Source of the DNA: Streptomyces barringtoniae
Lineage (GTDB): Bacteria > Actinomycetota > Actinomycetes > Streptomycetales > Streptomycetaceae
Direction: 5' to 3'
NCBI RefSeq assembly: GCF_020819595.1
Contig: NZ_JAJHNP010000005.1
Location: 424,614 to 488,613, forward strand
Length of the DNA stretch: 64,000 nucleotides
Shown piece after piece: positions 26,431-35,766 of the stretch. Numbering within the stretch: the first letter of the stretch is position 1; each line of letters opens with the position of its first letter. A program made the translations under genes and the position numbers. Below the pieces are notes generated by a model. It made no database searches, was not told the DNA's origin, and saw nothing but the letters and a program-made list of their open reading frames with translations.

Positions 26431-27906
26431 TTCCCCGTTCCGCCTGCCCGTTCGTCGGCGGGGTGACTGCCGCGTCCGTCCGTCGGCGGGCCGCCGGTCG
26501 TGGCTCGCCCGGGGGAGCAGGTGACCGGGCAGCAGGCGGAGCGCCAGGACGGCGGCGACGACGTAGAGCAGTGCCGAGCCCAGGGCGACGGTGTGGAAGC
26601 CGTGCACGAAGTGCGCGCCGCTGCCGGGCCGGCCGGCGATGGCACCGGCCACCGCGATGCCGATGGCGCCGCCGGCCTGGCGCGCGGTGTTGTTGATGGC
26701 CGAGGCGAGTCCGGAGCGTTCGCCGGGCACGGAGGCGATGGCCGCGGCGACGACAGCGGGGGTCAGCAGGCCCAGTCCGACGCCCCACAGCAGGAACGCG
26801 GGCAGCAGGGCGCCGTAGCCCGACGACGGCGTCACCCCGGTCAGCAGCGCCAGCCCCGCCGCGGCGATGAGCAGCCCGGCACCGGCCGGCAGGCGGGCCC
26901 CGATCCAGCCGGTCAGTCGCCCGCCGAACGGTGCCAGCACTGCCAGCGGCGCGAACAGGGGGACGATCGCCAGGCCCGCTTCGAGAGGTGGGCGGTGCTG
27001 GAGCGACTGCAGGAACAGCATCAGGACGAACAGCGTGCCGAGGGTGCACAGGTTCATCGTCCCGGCCGCCGTGTTCGCCACGCTGAATCCCGCGCGCCGG
27101 AACAGCGCCAGCGGCAGCATGGCCTCATCCCCGCGGCGCCGCTCGACCAGGGCGAGCGCGACGAGCGCCGCCAGGGCCACCACCGCGGTCGCGACGACCG
27201 GCGCCGACCCGCCGCCGGGGCGCCCGCCCTGGATGAACGCGAACGTGGTCGCCGGCAACAGCAGGCTCGCCAGCACCAATCCGGGCAGGTCCAGACCCCT
27301 GGCCTGCGGCTCCCTGCTCTCCCGGACGATCGCCCCGGCCCAGGCCAGGGCCACCAGCACGATCGGCACGTTGAGGAGGAAGATGGCACGCCAGCCGAAG
27401 CCGTCGACCAGAGCCCCGCCCAGCAGCGGCCCCGCGGGCAGGGCGAGGCTGCCGATGCCCGCCCACACGCCGATGGCCTTCGCCTGCCCGGCCCCCTCGG
27501 GGAAGGCGTCACTGATGATCGCCAGGGTGCCGGGCAGCAGCAGCGCGGCCCCGATTCCCTGCACGACGCGGGCGGCGACCAGCACCGCGACGCCGGGGGC
27601 CAGGCCGCAGGCGAGCGAGCCCGCCCCGAAGACGATCAGCCCGATCAGCGCGATCCGTTTGTGGCCGTGCAGATCGCCCAGCGTGCCGGCGGTCAGCATC
27701 AGCGACGCCAGCGCCAGCGCATAGCCGTCGACCACCCACTGCAGGCCGCTCACGTCGGCGCCGAGCCCGGAACCGATCCGCGGCAGCGCGACGTTCACGA
27801 TCGTCACGTCGAGCAGCACCAGAAAGTAGCCGACACACATCACGACCAGTACGGTGCGCGGCGAGCCGCCCTTCCGGGCCCCGGGCACCGTCCGCAACAG
27901 ACTCAC
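26284..27906 (-). CDS. MFS drug exporter, DHA2/EmrB-QacA type
   Basis: The 540-residue protein fits fourteen membrane helices. FLVLLDVTIVNVALPRIG in helix 1 and WVVDGYALALASLMLTAGTLGDLHGHKR after helix 2 are the DHA2 signatures, and RSGLASAINNTARQAGGAIGIAV is the family's conserved helix-11 motif. It exports drugs by proton antiport. I chose the GTG at 27906; the frame is open upstream. The last 60 or so residues (after LALRLLPGHLLPR) are charged and not family-like, and overlap a decayed small gene, so the true stop may have been lost. Confidence 0.85.
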   Translation of the reverse strand: MSLLRTVPGARKGGSPRTVLVVMCVGYFLVLLDVTIVNVALPRIGSGLGADVSGLQWVVDGYALALASLMLTAGTLGDLHGHKRIALIGLIVFGAGSLACGLAPGVAVLVAARVVQGIGAALLLPGTLAIISDAFPEGAGQAKAIGVWAGIGSLALPAGPLLGGALVDGFGWRAIFLLNVPIVLVALAWAGAIVRESREPQARGLDLPGLVLASLLLPATTFAFIQGGRPGGGSAPVVATAVVALAALVALALVERRRGDEAMLPLALFRRAGFSVANTAAGTMNLCTLGTLFVLMLFLQSLQHRPPLEAGLAIVPLFAPLAVLAPFGGRLTGWIGARLPAGAGLLIAAAGLALLTGVTPSSGYGALLPAFLLWGVGLGLLTPAVVAAAIASVPGERSGLASAINNTARQAGGAIGIAVAGAIAGRPGSGAHFVHGFHTVALGSALLYVVAAVLALRLLPGHLLPRASHDRRPADGRTRQSPRRRTGRRNGEVTKRHAWPGRMSATCARRPRSSPPGRSDGGRPACARRRPTAPGRLLRP

Positions 27907-27985
27907 AGCGGCACCGGCCACCCCGGCTGCGTACCCCCGGGGAACGCAGCCATTCCCGCGAACCAGCGGCGGACGGATACGGCGT

Positions 27986-29071
27986 TCAGCCCCCTGCGTC
28001 CGTACGCCGCCCGGGGCGGCGCGGGGCGGCGTGGGCATCCTCCGAGCGGTAGCCGCCCGGCCGCCGTGTCGCCCTCCCGCCCCCGCCCCGGCCGTTTGCC
28101 GCCGGGGGCCTGCGGGCGGTGGTGAAGTAGGCGCTGATGAGGATCAGTCCGCACCCGGCGAGTTGCAGCGGAGTGGGGCGTTCGCCCAGGACCACGGCGC
28201 TCAACACCACCGCGCCCACCGGTGTGAGCAGAAGCAGGACCGCGCCGACGTGACTGGCCAGTTTCGGCGAGGCGGTCGCGACCAGCAGCCAGCCCACGAC
28301 CTGGCTGCAGACCGCCACCGCCAGCAGCCAGCCCAGCACCCGCAGGCCGGGCGCGATGTCGAACCCGTACCACGCCAGTCCGGCGAGGAGCGACACCACC
28401 GCGGCCGCCGCGATGACCACCGTGTACGTCTGCCGCACCTGCCCGCGGTGGCCGCCGCGACGCAGCAGGTACAGGAACCCGGAGTAGCACACGGCCGCCA
28501 GTACGGCGTGCACCGTGCCCCAGCGCGGGTCGGTGCCGACCGACACGCGCTGGTCCAGCACACCGCCGGTGAGCACGACGCCCAGGAGCAGCAGCGGCAG
28601 CCACCCCAGGAAGCGAGCGGGCACGGGCTCCCGGTCGACCGCCCAGGCGATCAACGGCACCAGAACCACCTGCACGTTCACCAGCACCGTCGACAGCCCG
28701 GCGCCCACCTCTCCGATGGCCTGTGTCCACAGCAGCATGTCCCCGGCGAACAGCACGCCCGCCGCGAACGCGAGCCCGTACCGCCGACGCGGCGGGGCAC
28801 CCTCACGCCGATGCTCCGCACCGGCCAGCACCGCCAGGGCGGGCAGCGCCAGGACACACCGGTAGAACGAGGCCGTTCCGGGCGTGGTGTGTGCCAGGTC
28901 GAGCAGGACGGCCGAGGCCGACACGGACAGCGCTCCCATCGCCATTCCCCAGCCCGGACGCCGGACCGCCTCCCGTGACGGGTGCGGCAGGTGCAACGGC
29001 GACCGGCCTGTCGGCGGCTGTGTCCGCAGCCGTCTGCCGGGCGCGCGCCGATCACCGACCGGACGGGGCAT
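27986..29071 (-). CDS. EamA/DMT-family transporter
   Basis: The 361-residue protein has ten membrane helices in two EamA repeats: the first from about residue 45, the second containing GTVHAVLAAVCYSGFLYLL and ending VGAVVLSAVVLGERPTPLQLAG, which is the standard EamA C-terminal signature. It moves small metabolites; the substrate is unknown. The first 40 residues and last 40 residues are Arg/Pro-rich and not conserved, so a start at the inner ATG near 28950 is possible. It follows on the minus strand ahead of the MFS exporter, 79 bases apart. Confidence 0.82.
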   Translation of the reverse strand: MPRPVGDRRAPGRRLRTQPPTGRSPLHLPHPSREAVRRPGWGMAMGALSVSASAVLLDLAHTTPGTASFYRCVLALPALAVLAGAEHRREGAPPRRRYGLAFAAGVLFAGDMLLWTQAIGEVGAGLSTVLVNVQVVLVPLIAWAVDREPVPARFLGWLPLLLLGVVLTGGVLDQRVSVGTDPRWGTVHAVLAAVCYSGFLYLLRRGGHRGQVRQTYTVVIAAAAVVSLLAGLAWYGFDIAPGLRVLGWLLAVAVCSQVVGWLLVATASPKLASHVGAVLLLLTPVGAVVLSAVVLGERPTPLQLAGCGLILISAYFTTARRPPAANGRGGGGRATRRPGGYRSEDAHAAPRRPGRRTDAGG

Positions 29072-29233
29072 GACGGTTCGCTCCCCTCGTACGAATCCGG
29101 GCTGTGGCTCGGACGAATCCGGGCTGTTCGGCTCGGACCACGACGCGTACCCCGGGCGGCATCCCCGACACCGCGAGCGCCTTTGGACAGGTGGACTGTT
29201 GGGCGCTGGTTCTCGCATGTCATCGTGGCGGTC

Positions 29234-29695
29234 ATGACGATCGGCGTGGACGTGGCCGTCCTGGTCGGGCTGCAGGCTTCCGGAAAGTCCACCTTCTACA
29301 CCCGGTGCCTGTCCGGCCAGTACGCGCTGGTCAGCAAGGATCTGTTTCCGCGGGGCGCCAAGAACAAGCAGCGGCGGCAGATGCGACTGGTGGAGGAGCA
29401 CCTCGCGGCGGGGCGGCCGGTGGCGGTCGACAACACCAACCCCTCGCCACAGGAGTGGGGCCCGCTGGTGGAGCTGGCCCACTTGCACGGGGCGACCGTC
29501 ACGGCCTACTGGTTCCCGCCGGACGCGGCCGACTCGCTGCGACGCAACGCCGCACGTGAGGGCCGTGAGCGCGTCCCGGACGCCGGCGTTCTCGCCACAC
29601 TGAAGCGGCTGCGCAAGCCCTCGCCGGCGGACGGATTCGACCAGGTCCGGGAGGTGCGGTTCGACGGGCGGGGCGGCTTCGACGTGCGGGGGTGA
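29234..29695 (+). CDS. small P-loop kinase/ATPase (polynucleotide-kinase-like)
   Basis: The 153-residue protein has a Walker A motif VLVGLQASGKSTFYTRC near its N-terminus and AVDNTNPSPQEWGPLV as a lid/base-recognition-like motif, the pattern seen in AAA_33 kinases related to the 5' kinase domain of polynucleotide kinase. FPPDAADSLRRNAAREGRERVPD forms the lid. It probably phosphorylates a nucleic-acid end or small molecule; none is known for this group. Start at the ATG at 29234. Confidence 0.85.
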   Translation: MTIGVDVAVLVGLQASGKSTFYTRCLSGQYALVSKDLFPRGAKNKQRRQMRLVEEHLAAGRPVAVDNTNPSPQEWGPLVELAHLHGATVTAYWFPPDAADSLRRNAAREGRERVPDAGVLATLKRLRKPSPADGFDQVREVRFDGRGGFDVRG

Positions 29696-29699
29696 GGCC

Positions 29700-29935
29700 T
29701 CCCCCGGTCCCGGGTCGGGCCGGCGCTCCCGTACGTGCGGCCACGGCGAAGGCCCGGGCCGGTGCCGTCGTCGCTCCGGCGACTGCTGTCGGCGCCGGGA
29801 GACGGGCGGGAAAGCCGGCCGCGACGGCCGTGCCGACCACGGCGACACCGAGCACGCTGCCCAGTTCCCGGGCCACGGTGTCGAGCCCCGCCCCGATGCC
29901 GACCCGATCCGGTGCCTGAGCCGTCCCCGACCAGC
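29700..29935 (-). pseudogene. MFS (DHA2) C-terminal fragment
   Basis: The minus strand encodes GAGLDTVARELGSVLGVAVVGTAVAAGF, which matches the conserved helix region near the C-terminus of EmrB/QacA exporters. No upstream part of such a gene is present before the lipase gene. It is a remnant of about 75 residues. Confidence 0.65.
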
Positions 29936-30082
29936 ACAGCCGCGCCGGAAGGACCGAGGTGGAGCCGGATGGACCTCCTCCGCCACGGCCCCGCCGTCCG
30001 GACCGGCACCGACGGTGGAGCCAGGGTGGCGGAAGGGAATCAGAGAGGCGCGTGCAACGTTTTGGGGGAACATGGGGAATAG

Positions 30083-30943
30083 ATGGAGCACAACGGGGGC
30101 GTACATCGGGAGGTGAGGGCTACGGGCACTCCCTTCAGCACGCAACTGTCGGTGCCGGGGCTCTCGCCGGTGCACGGTCTCGGTGCCGAGGCCGGCCGGG
30201 CGGCGGTACGCCTGGTCAGGCTGCCGGTCGATATCGCCGTGGAGGGCGTGGGCCAGCTGACCGGATGGATCGGTCATACCCGGCCCGCGCCGTCGGCGGA
30301 GTGGAGCACGCCACCGGCGGCCGACGCGACGATCCCGGTACTGCTGGTCCACGGCCTGGCCGACCGGGAGTGGGTGACCTCGTCCCTCCGGCGCGGCCTG
30401 GACGGCTGCGGCGCGGGCCCCTTCGTCACGGTCAGCTACAACGCGCTCAGCCCGGACATCCGCACGGCGGCCCGGGTCCTCGGTGACCAGGTGGAGATGG
30501 TGCATGCCCGCAGTGCTGCCCGGCCCGTGGTCCTGATCGGATACAGCCTGGGCGGGCTGATCGCCCGCTACTACGTGCAGCGCCTCGGCGGGGACCGGTG
30601 CGTGCCCCTGCTCATCACCCTGGCGACCCCGCACTCCGGGACCGCGACGGCCCTGCTGGCTCCGCCCCATCCGCTGCTGCGCCAGCTACGGCCGGGCAGC
30701 GACGTGCTGACAGAGCTCGCCGGGCCCGCCACCCGGTGCCGTACCCGGTTCGTGGCCTTCTACAGCGACCTGGACGAGGCCGTCGTACCGGCCGCCAGGG
30801 GCCGCATCGACCATCCCCACCTCAAGGCCCGCAACGTGCTCGTGCCCGGTGTCGGACATCTGACCCTCCCGCTGCACCAGCCGGTCATCGACCAGATGCG
30901 CTCACTGCTGACCGCCGCCGGCCAGGCCGTGGCCGCAGCATGA
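30083..30943 (+). CDS. alpha/beta-fold lipase/esterase
   Basis: The 286-residue protein has the oxyanion region IPVLLVHGLADREW, the nucleophile elbow LIGYSLGGLIARYYVQRL and THATPHSGTA-like sequence (ITLATPHSGTAT), a set typical of triacylglycerol lipases and PGAP1-like esterases. The catalytic histidine is likely in VLVPGVGHLTLPLH. No signal peptide is evident, so it is probably cytoplasmic. The ATG at 30083 follows GGGGAAT. It opens the stress-related block of the window. Confidence 0.87.
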   Translation: MEHNGGVHREVRATGTPFSTQLSVPGLSPVHGLGAEAGRAAVRLVRLPVDIAVEGVGQLTGWIGHTRPAPSAEWSTPPAADATIPVLLVHGLADREWVTSSLRRGLDGCGAGPFVTVSYNALSPDIRTAARVLGDQVEMVHARSAARPVVLIGYSLGGLIARYYVQRLGGDRCVPLLITLATPHSGTATALLAPPHPLLRQLRPGSDVLTELAGPATRCRTRFVAFYSDLDEAVVPAARGRIDHPHLKARNVLVPGVGHLTLPLHQPVIDQMRSLLTAAGQAVAAA

Positions 30944-31072
30944 TCTCCGCATCGCCCGTGACATCGGCTCCGCCCGCCCGTGACATCGGCGACGAATCGG
31001 GGAACGCTGGGATGTAGCGGGTAGGAACGAACGTAGGCGGTAAGAACGTCAGCACCTGTGCGGACCCACACC

Positions 31073-31963
31073 ATGGCCTCTTCACCCAACCCCGACAGCG
31101 GCGCGACCATGCGTCCGTATCGCCCCGAGGACGAGCCAGGGGTGCAAGAGCTGATCGACGCGGACCGGCTCCCGGGGCAGCAGCGCTGCACACCGGAACA
31201 GCTGGCCGCCGCGCGTCACGGTCGGCTTGCCCTGGCCGGCTGGGCCACGTCGGCCCGGCCGGGTATCGGCGTCCTGGCCGACGCGGACGAGCGCCCCCGC
31301 GGCGTCGTCGCGTACGTGTCCTGGGTGGATGTCCGCACCGGCGTGATCTGCTGGGCGTACGGCCGCGAGGAGCCGCCCGTGCTGCGTACCCTCCTCGGCC
31401 ATGCGTGCGCCGAACTGGCCCACTGCCCGAAGATCGACGCGTTCGTCGGCGCCCCGCCGGGTCCTCTGGGGCCGGGCGGCCTGCCCCGCGCCCGCCGCGC
31501 CGCCACCCACGACGCTCTGGTGGAGGCCGGATTCACCGGCCGTTGCCAGGGTGCCTACCTGTACTGCGCGCTACCGGGCGAGCCGTGGCCCGCCAAGCTG
31601 GTCGCCGACGTCTTCCCCTGCGAAGTCCCCCCGGGACACCGGCTGATCATCCGTGACGGGATCGAGCCGGTCGCGGAGGCGGTGGTCGGTGCCGGACCCG
31701 GCCGCGCCGCGACCGTGTACTGGATCGAGACCCGTCCCACCCACCGTGGCCGGGGCCTCGGCCGCAGGCTTCTCGGCCAGGCCCTGGCCCTGCTGGCCGA
31801 ACAGGGCGCCTGCGAGGTCGCCCTCGTCATCGACGACGTCCCGCCCCGGACCCCGGAGAACGAAGCCGCCGCCCGGCTCTTCGGCTCCTTCGGCTTCACC
31901 CTTGTCGACCGGTTGTGGACCTACCGGCGGGAGCACCACCGAGCCCCGCTGCCGACCGCGTGA
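31073..31963 (+). CDS. GNAT-family acetyltransferase, two-domain
   Basis: In this 296-residue protein the clear GNAT motif is in the C-terminal half: VYWIETRPTHRGRGLGRRLLGQALALLAEQG, with RGRGLG as the acetyl-CoA loop, then NEAAARLFGSFGFTLVDRLWTY. The N-terminal half (MRPYRPEDEPGVQELIDADR to about 170) looks like a degenerate second GNAT domain. The acceptor is unknown. Starts at 31073 or 31109 are both possible. It lies 129 bases after the lipase. Confidence 0.85.
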   Translation: MASSPNPDSGATMRPYRPEDEPGVQELIDADRLPGQQRCTPEQLAAARHGRLALAGWATSARPGIGVLADADERPRGVVAYVSWVDVRTGVICWAYGREEPPVLRTLLGHACAELAHCPKIDAFVGAPPGPLGPGGLPRARRAATHDALVEAGFTGRCQGAYLYCALPGEPWPAKLVADVFPCEVPPGHRLIIRDGIEPVAEAVVGAGPGRAATVYWIETRPTHRGRGLGRRLLGQALALLAEQGACEVALVIDDVPPRTPENEAAARLFGSFGFTLVDRLWTYRREHHRAPLPTA

Positions 31964-32052
31964 GTCCGGCGGTCGCGACCGCGGGGCCGTCCAGGGTGGC
32001 GGTACCGGGGTGTCCCTGCGCGAGCGGCACTGGTCCGGCGGGCCCTCGCTGG

Positions 32053-33048
32053 TCAGGCGAGTACTCGCTCGGAGGCCTTCTCCGCGGCCTTGAGGACGGT
32101 GGAACGTCCCTGGTGGCGCCGCTCGTACTCGAGGACCCGCCGGCAGTGCCTGGGTTCGGCGTCATTGAGCCGCTTGACGACCTCCTCCGCGGTCATGCCG
32201 TCGTAACCGGGCCAGGGCACCGGCCCGAGCAGGGCGGCGATCCGGCTCAGGACAGCCGGGCGGCCCGCGTGGGACCGCTCGTAGGCGCCGACCATGGCCA
32301 GGTCCGTCTGCGTCAGGTGCGGCAGCCGGTCGATGATCATCCTGGTGCTGAGCCTGCGGTAGTCGGGGATCGGCAGCTCGACCTCGCTGATGAGGGCTCC
32401 CCGCGGGGCGCCCTGGAGCCGGTCCGCACCCGGCATGCGCTCAGCCGTCTCCCGCAGCCAGCTGCTCCACTCGCGCACCGCCAGGGCCGCACCGCCCACA
32501 CCGGATCCGTTGGTGGTCTCGCTGGCCGCCACCGCGGCTTCCGCGTGCTGCTCAAGAGCTTCGGCGAGCTCCTCCAGCGCCTCCTCGTCGTCATGGCGGA
32601 TGGAGCTGAGCAGCTCGGTGGTGACGGCGTCCCGGGACTCCTGGGCGATGCGTTCGGCGGCCCGGCAGACGGCGAGGGCCAGCGCGGTGACCGCGTACTC
32701 GTCCTCGGCGTTCTTCAGCAGCCGCAGCTGGGTGGCCGTTCCCCGGCCGCGGAACACGGCGGCCGGAACCGACATCGCCATGTCGAGGGGCAGCCGGGCC
32801 GCGTGCCCGGTGAGCTGCCAGGCGCCGCCGAGGACGTTGTGCATCAGCCCGCGGGGCTGCAACGTACCCAGGCGTTCGTCGATGCGGTAGACGTGGCCGC
32901 GGGCGTCGCCGAGGCGGCGCTCCAGGACATCCCGGTGTTCACCGGGGGGCGTGACGGCGAGGTGGGCCTTGAAGCGGTCGGCGAGCGCCGCTTTGGTCTC
33001 ACGGACCTCGCGCAGCGCCGGAACGAGCAAGTCTGTGGCTACGGACAT
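32053..33048 (-). CDS. stress-associated hypothetical protein with two DUF8129-like repeats
   Basis: The 331-residue protein has an N-terminal helical region, LPLDMAMSVPAAVFRG as a short hydrophobic segment, a Glu/Ala-rich middle, and two copies of a motif of about 45 residues at the C-terminus: LPIPDYRRLSTRMIIDRL...YERSHAGRPAVL and PWPGYDGMTAEEVVKRL...YERRHQGRSTVL. That motif occurs in actinobacterial lipid-droplet-linked and other stress proteins. I cannot give a function. It starts at the ATG at 33048 behind GAAGGAAC and follows the M50 protease gene on the same strand. Confidence 0.75.
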   Translation of the reverse strand: MSVATDLLVPALREVRETKAALADRFKAHLAVTPPGEHRDVLERRLGDARGHVYRIDERLGTLQPRGLMHNVLGGAWQLTGHAARLPLDMAMSVPAAVFRGRGTATQLRLLKNAEDEYAVTALALAVCRAAERIAQESRDAVTTELLSSIRHDDEEALEELAEALEQHAEAAVAASETTNGSGVGGAALAVREWSSWLRETAERMPGADRLQGAPRGALISEVELPIPDYRRLSTRMIIDRLPHLTQTDLAMVGAYERSHAGRPAVLSRIAALLGPVPWPGYDGMTAEEVVKRLNDAEPRHCRRVLEYERRHQGRSTVLKAAEKASERVLA

Positions 33049-33344
33049 CAAGGTTCCTTCGGATGCTCGGTGCTCGGGAGGAATCGGCCGGAATCCGGCC
33101 CCGCCCCCACCGTGCCCCGAACCGGCCACTCCCGCATCCTCCGCTCCGGCGTACGGGAGCGGGTGCAGGCGCGGGTGGATCCCGCACTCGGCGCAAAGGC
33201 CTGGGTCCTGGTGGTGCTGGAGTGCGGGAAGGCGGTGGCACTGCGTGCGGTACGTCTGTGTCGGTGCACTGAGCCATCCGGGGCCGGCGGGTCGGATCGT
33301 GGGCTGTGTGCCAGCCACCTGCCGCGTGCCCGCGTGCCTGCGTG

Positions 33345-34529
33345 CTACGTGGCGATCCCCTCGTGGCCCGCCCCTTCTCCGGGCGCTGCCGTCCCGTGGC
33401 TCGTCCCGTGGCGCTTGCCCGTCGTGTTCTGCTGATAGAGCCGTTGGATGTCGTGTGCGGTGATGATGCCGTCGAGGCGGGCGCCGTCCATGACCAGGAC
33501 GGGCAGCCCGCCGCCGGTGCCGAGCCGTGCGAGGACCGCGGTGAGCTGCTCGTCCGGTGCGGCGATCGTGCACTGGGACACGGGTGTCGCGAGCTCCCGC
33601 ACAGGACGCGCCTGCTGCTCGCCGGACGGAGCGACGGTCAGCAGGCGCAGCTGTACGACCCCGCTGGGCCGGCCTTCGAAGTCCAGCAGCGGCAGCACCG
33701 AATGCCGTGTCCGGGCGGCCACGTCGGCGAGGAAACGGTCCACGGTCAGCCAGTCGGGGCCGGTGTCCACCGGACTGGTCATCGCGTCGGCGACCCGCAC
33801 GCCGCGCAGCGCCAGGGCCAGCTGGGCCCACCGGCGTTCGGCCGCGGCGGCGCCCGCCACGAACAGCGCGACGACCATCAGCCACAGTCCGCCCGTCATT
33901 CCCCTGGCGAACGCCAGCCACCCCACCACGGCCAGGGCCATGCCGATGACCTGTCCGGTGCGCCCGGCCGCGCGCTGGGCCCGCTCGCGGTCGCCGGAGC
34001 GCCACCACAGCGCGGCCTGAAGCACGCGGCCGCCGTCGAGTGGAGCGGCAGGCAGCAGGTTGAAGACGCCCAGCAGCAGGTTGGTAGCGCCGAGCCAGCC
34101 CAGTACGGCGACGGGGAGTCGCCAGCCGAGCGTCGCGTGGACTCCTTCCGCGGCGCCGACGGCGGCCCCGCCGAGCAGCAGGCTGGCGAGCGGTCCGCTG
34201 ACGGCGACCGCGAACGTCGTCCGCGCCGTGGTCGGCCGGTCCATCCGGGTCATCCCGCCCAGCGCCCACAGCGTCATGTCCCGCACCGGCACCCCGGCCC
34301 GCCGGGCCATGAGCGCGTGCGCCGTCTCATGCGCCACCAGGCTGGCGAGCAGCAGGAGAGCGCCGGCCACCCCGGCCGTCGCGTACGCAAGGGGCGCCAG
34401 ACCGGGCGCGTACGCGGGCAGCGTCCGGTCGGCCAGACCGTACGCGAACAGCAGCATGATCAACGGTACGCTCCAGTGTGCGCGCACCGTCACACTCCGC
34501 ACACTCCCGATCCTGATCGAACCGTTCAT
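33345..34529 (-). CDS. site-2 protease (M50) with CBS domains
   Basis: The 394-residue membrane protease has the zinc site LVAHETAHALMARRAG (HExxH) in an early helix and FNLLPAAPLDGGRVLQA (NxxPxxPLDGG) further on, the two M50 signatures. The last 150 residues form a pair of CBS domains (ADAMTSPVDTGPDWLTVDRF and ARLDGIITAHDIQRLYQQ). The layout is that of Rip3-type intramembrane proteases, which cut membrane-bound regulators. The start is the ATG at 34529 behind GGTGGTGAA. Together with the next gene on the minus strand it fits the dormancy/stress block. Confidence 0.92.
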   Translation of the reverse strand: MNGSIRIGSVRSVTVRAHWSVPLIMLLFAYGLADRTLPAYAPGLAPLAYATAGVAGALLLLASLVAHETAHALMARRAGVPVRDMTLWALGGMTRMDRPTTARTTFAVAVSGPLASLLLGGAAVGAAEGVHATLGWRLPVAVLGWLGATNLLLGVFNLLPAAPLDGGRVLQAALWWRSGDRERAQRAAGRTGQVIGMALAVVGWLAFARGMTGGLWLMVVALFVAGAAAAERRWAQLALALRGVRVADAMTSPVDTGPDWLTVDRFLADVAARTRHSVLPLLDFEGRPSGVVQLRLLTVAPSGEQQARPVRELATPVSQCTIAAPDEQLTAVLARLGTGGGLPVLVMDGARLDGIITAHDIQRLYQQNTTGKRHGTSHGTAAPGEGAGHEGIAT

Positions 34530-34650
34530 CGCCAATTCACCACCGACGGAGCGACGCATACGGCCCCCCGCCGTGTCTCTCCCCCTCCATGGTCCATCGG
34601 TCACCCCACGACCGGAAACGTCCCGGCAAGGCGACGGCGGCCGAGGAGGC

Positions 34651-34683
34651 TGGACCGGTCCCGATAAAATGGACTGGTCGGGA
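34651..34683 (+). repeat. direct repeat TGGACYGGTCSSGA
   Basis: TGGACCGGTCCCGA and TGGACTGGTCGGGA, 19 bases apart start to start, flank a GATAAAAT that could be a -10 element for the DUF488 gene. A possible regulator site between the divergent M50 and DUF488 genes. Confidence 0.45.
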
Positions 34684-34778
34684 GTGTCTGCTCCGCCGCA
34701 GGAGGCGAAGCAGCAGGGGGCGAAGCAGTCCAGCCGCTCAAGGCCGGGCCGGGCGGCCGATCTGGAAAGGGCAGCGCG

Positions 34779-35141
34779 ATGGCCGAACGGATCGCCTATC
34801 GCAGGGTCTACGAGGACACCCCGCCCAAGGACGGGAAGCGCGTGCTCGTCGACCGCGTCTGGCCACGGGGCATGCGCAAGGAGGACGCGGATCTGCACGA
34901 GTGGCTCCGCGATGTCGCCCCGTCGAGCGAACTGCGCAAGTGGTACGCCCATGAGCCCAGCCGGTTCACCGAGTTCCGCCGCCGCTACCTGTCGGAGCTG
35001 CGCGACACGGAACACCGCGAGGCGGCCGAACACCTGCGGGACCTGGCGGCGCACGGCAAGCTCATGCTGCTGACCGCCACCAAGGACGTGGACCACAGCC
35101 AGGCCGCTGTCCTGGCGGAGTGGCTGACCGGGAACCGGTGA
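34779..35141 (+). CDS. DUF488-family protein (YeaO-like)
   Basis: The 120-residue protein carries the DUF488 features: RVYEDTPPKDGKRVLVDRVWPRGM near the start, then EWLRDVAPSSELRKWY and LLTATKDVDHSQA. Family members are small single-domain proteins of unknown biochemical role, often near redox or stress genes. The ATG at 34779 follows AAAGGG. It is divergent from the M50 protease. Confidence 0.88.
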   Translation: MAERIAYRRVYEDTPPKDGKRVLVDRVWPRGMRKEDADLHEWLRDVAPSSELRKWYAHEPSRFTEFRRRYLSELRDTEHREAAEHLRDLAAHGKLMLLTATKDVDHSQAAVLAEWLTGNR

Positions 35142-35301
35142 CGAGGACGCGAGCCGTCGGCGGGCTCCCTCACCTTCGTCCCAGGTCCGCTCCCGGTGCT
35201 CCCGTAGGCGGTCATCGCGCCGGCCGCCGTTCCGCCAGGATGTACGGCTCGCACCTCTTCGCGTGCCCGCAGGGCGCCGCAGCGACGGCAGGCGACCGTG
35301 G

Positions 35302-35766
35302 TCAGGCGGATCCGGGCTCTTCGGCCGTGGTGAGCCGGACACCGGTGATCAGGTCGGGGCGGATGCGCACCGCGTGGTCCATGGTCTCGTTCACCCACGG
35401 CTGGAGCAGCCCCTGGTAGTGGGCCAGTTCCTCGGGATCGGTCACGGGGTGGGCGTAGCCGGTGACGACCACGCTCCAACCCAGATGGGTGTGCGGGTCG
35501 ATGGTGTCGGCCTCGTAGGCGACGACGACGCCCGGGGCGCCCGCCTGCCGGGTGCGTGAGGTCAGGGCCGCACCTTCATGCGTGCGGATGACGATGTCGC
35601 CGTCGTCCAGGACGTGGTTGACCGGGCGGACGGTGGGCAGCGCCTGACGGGTGAAGACGATCCTGCCGAGGGAGACACTGCCCAGCAGCCGCAGCGCCTC
35701 GTCGCTGTCGAGCTCGACGCTGCGACGCGGCCCGGGGGGAACGGTCCCGACGTTGTCGGCGGTCAT
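35302..35766 (-). CDS. pyridoxamine 5'-phosphate oxidase-like flavoprotein
   Basis: The 154-residue protein is a split-barrel flavin-binding protein of the PNPOx-like family: LLGSVSLGRIVFTRQALPTVRPVNHVL is the typical N-terminal strand pair, and HTHLGWSVVVTGYAHPV the dimer strand. Relatives bind FMN, F420 or heme, and several belong to the DosR regulon in mycobacteria. I chose the ATG at 35766; a GTG at 35796 lacks a ribosome site. A palindrome like those near devR lies about 220 bases upstream. Confidence 0.87.
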   Translation of the reverse strand: MTADNVGTVPPGPRRSVELDSDEALRLLGSVSLGRIVFTRQALPTVRPVNHVLDDGDIVIRTHEGAALTSRTRQAGAPGVVVAYEADTIDPHTHLGWSVVVTGYAHPVTDPEELAHYQGLLQPWVNETMDHAVRIRPDLITGVRLTTAEEPGSA

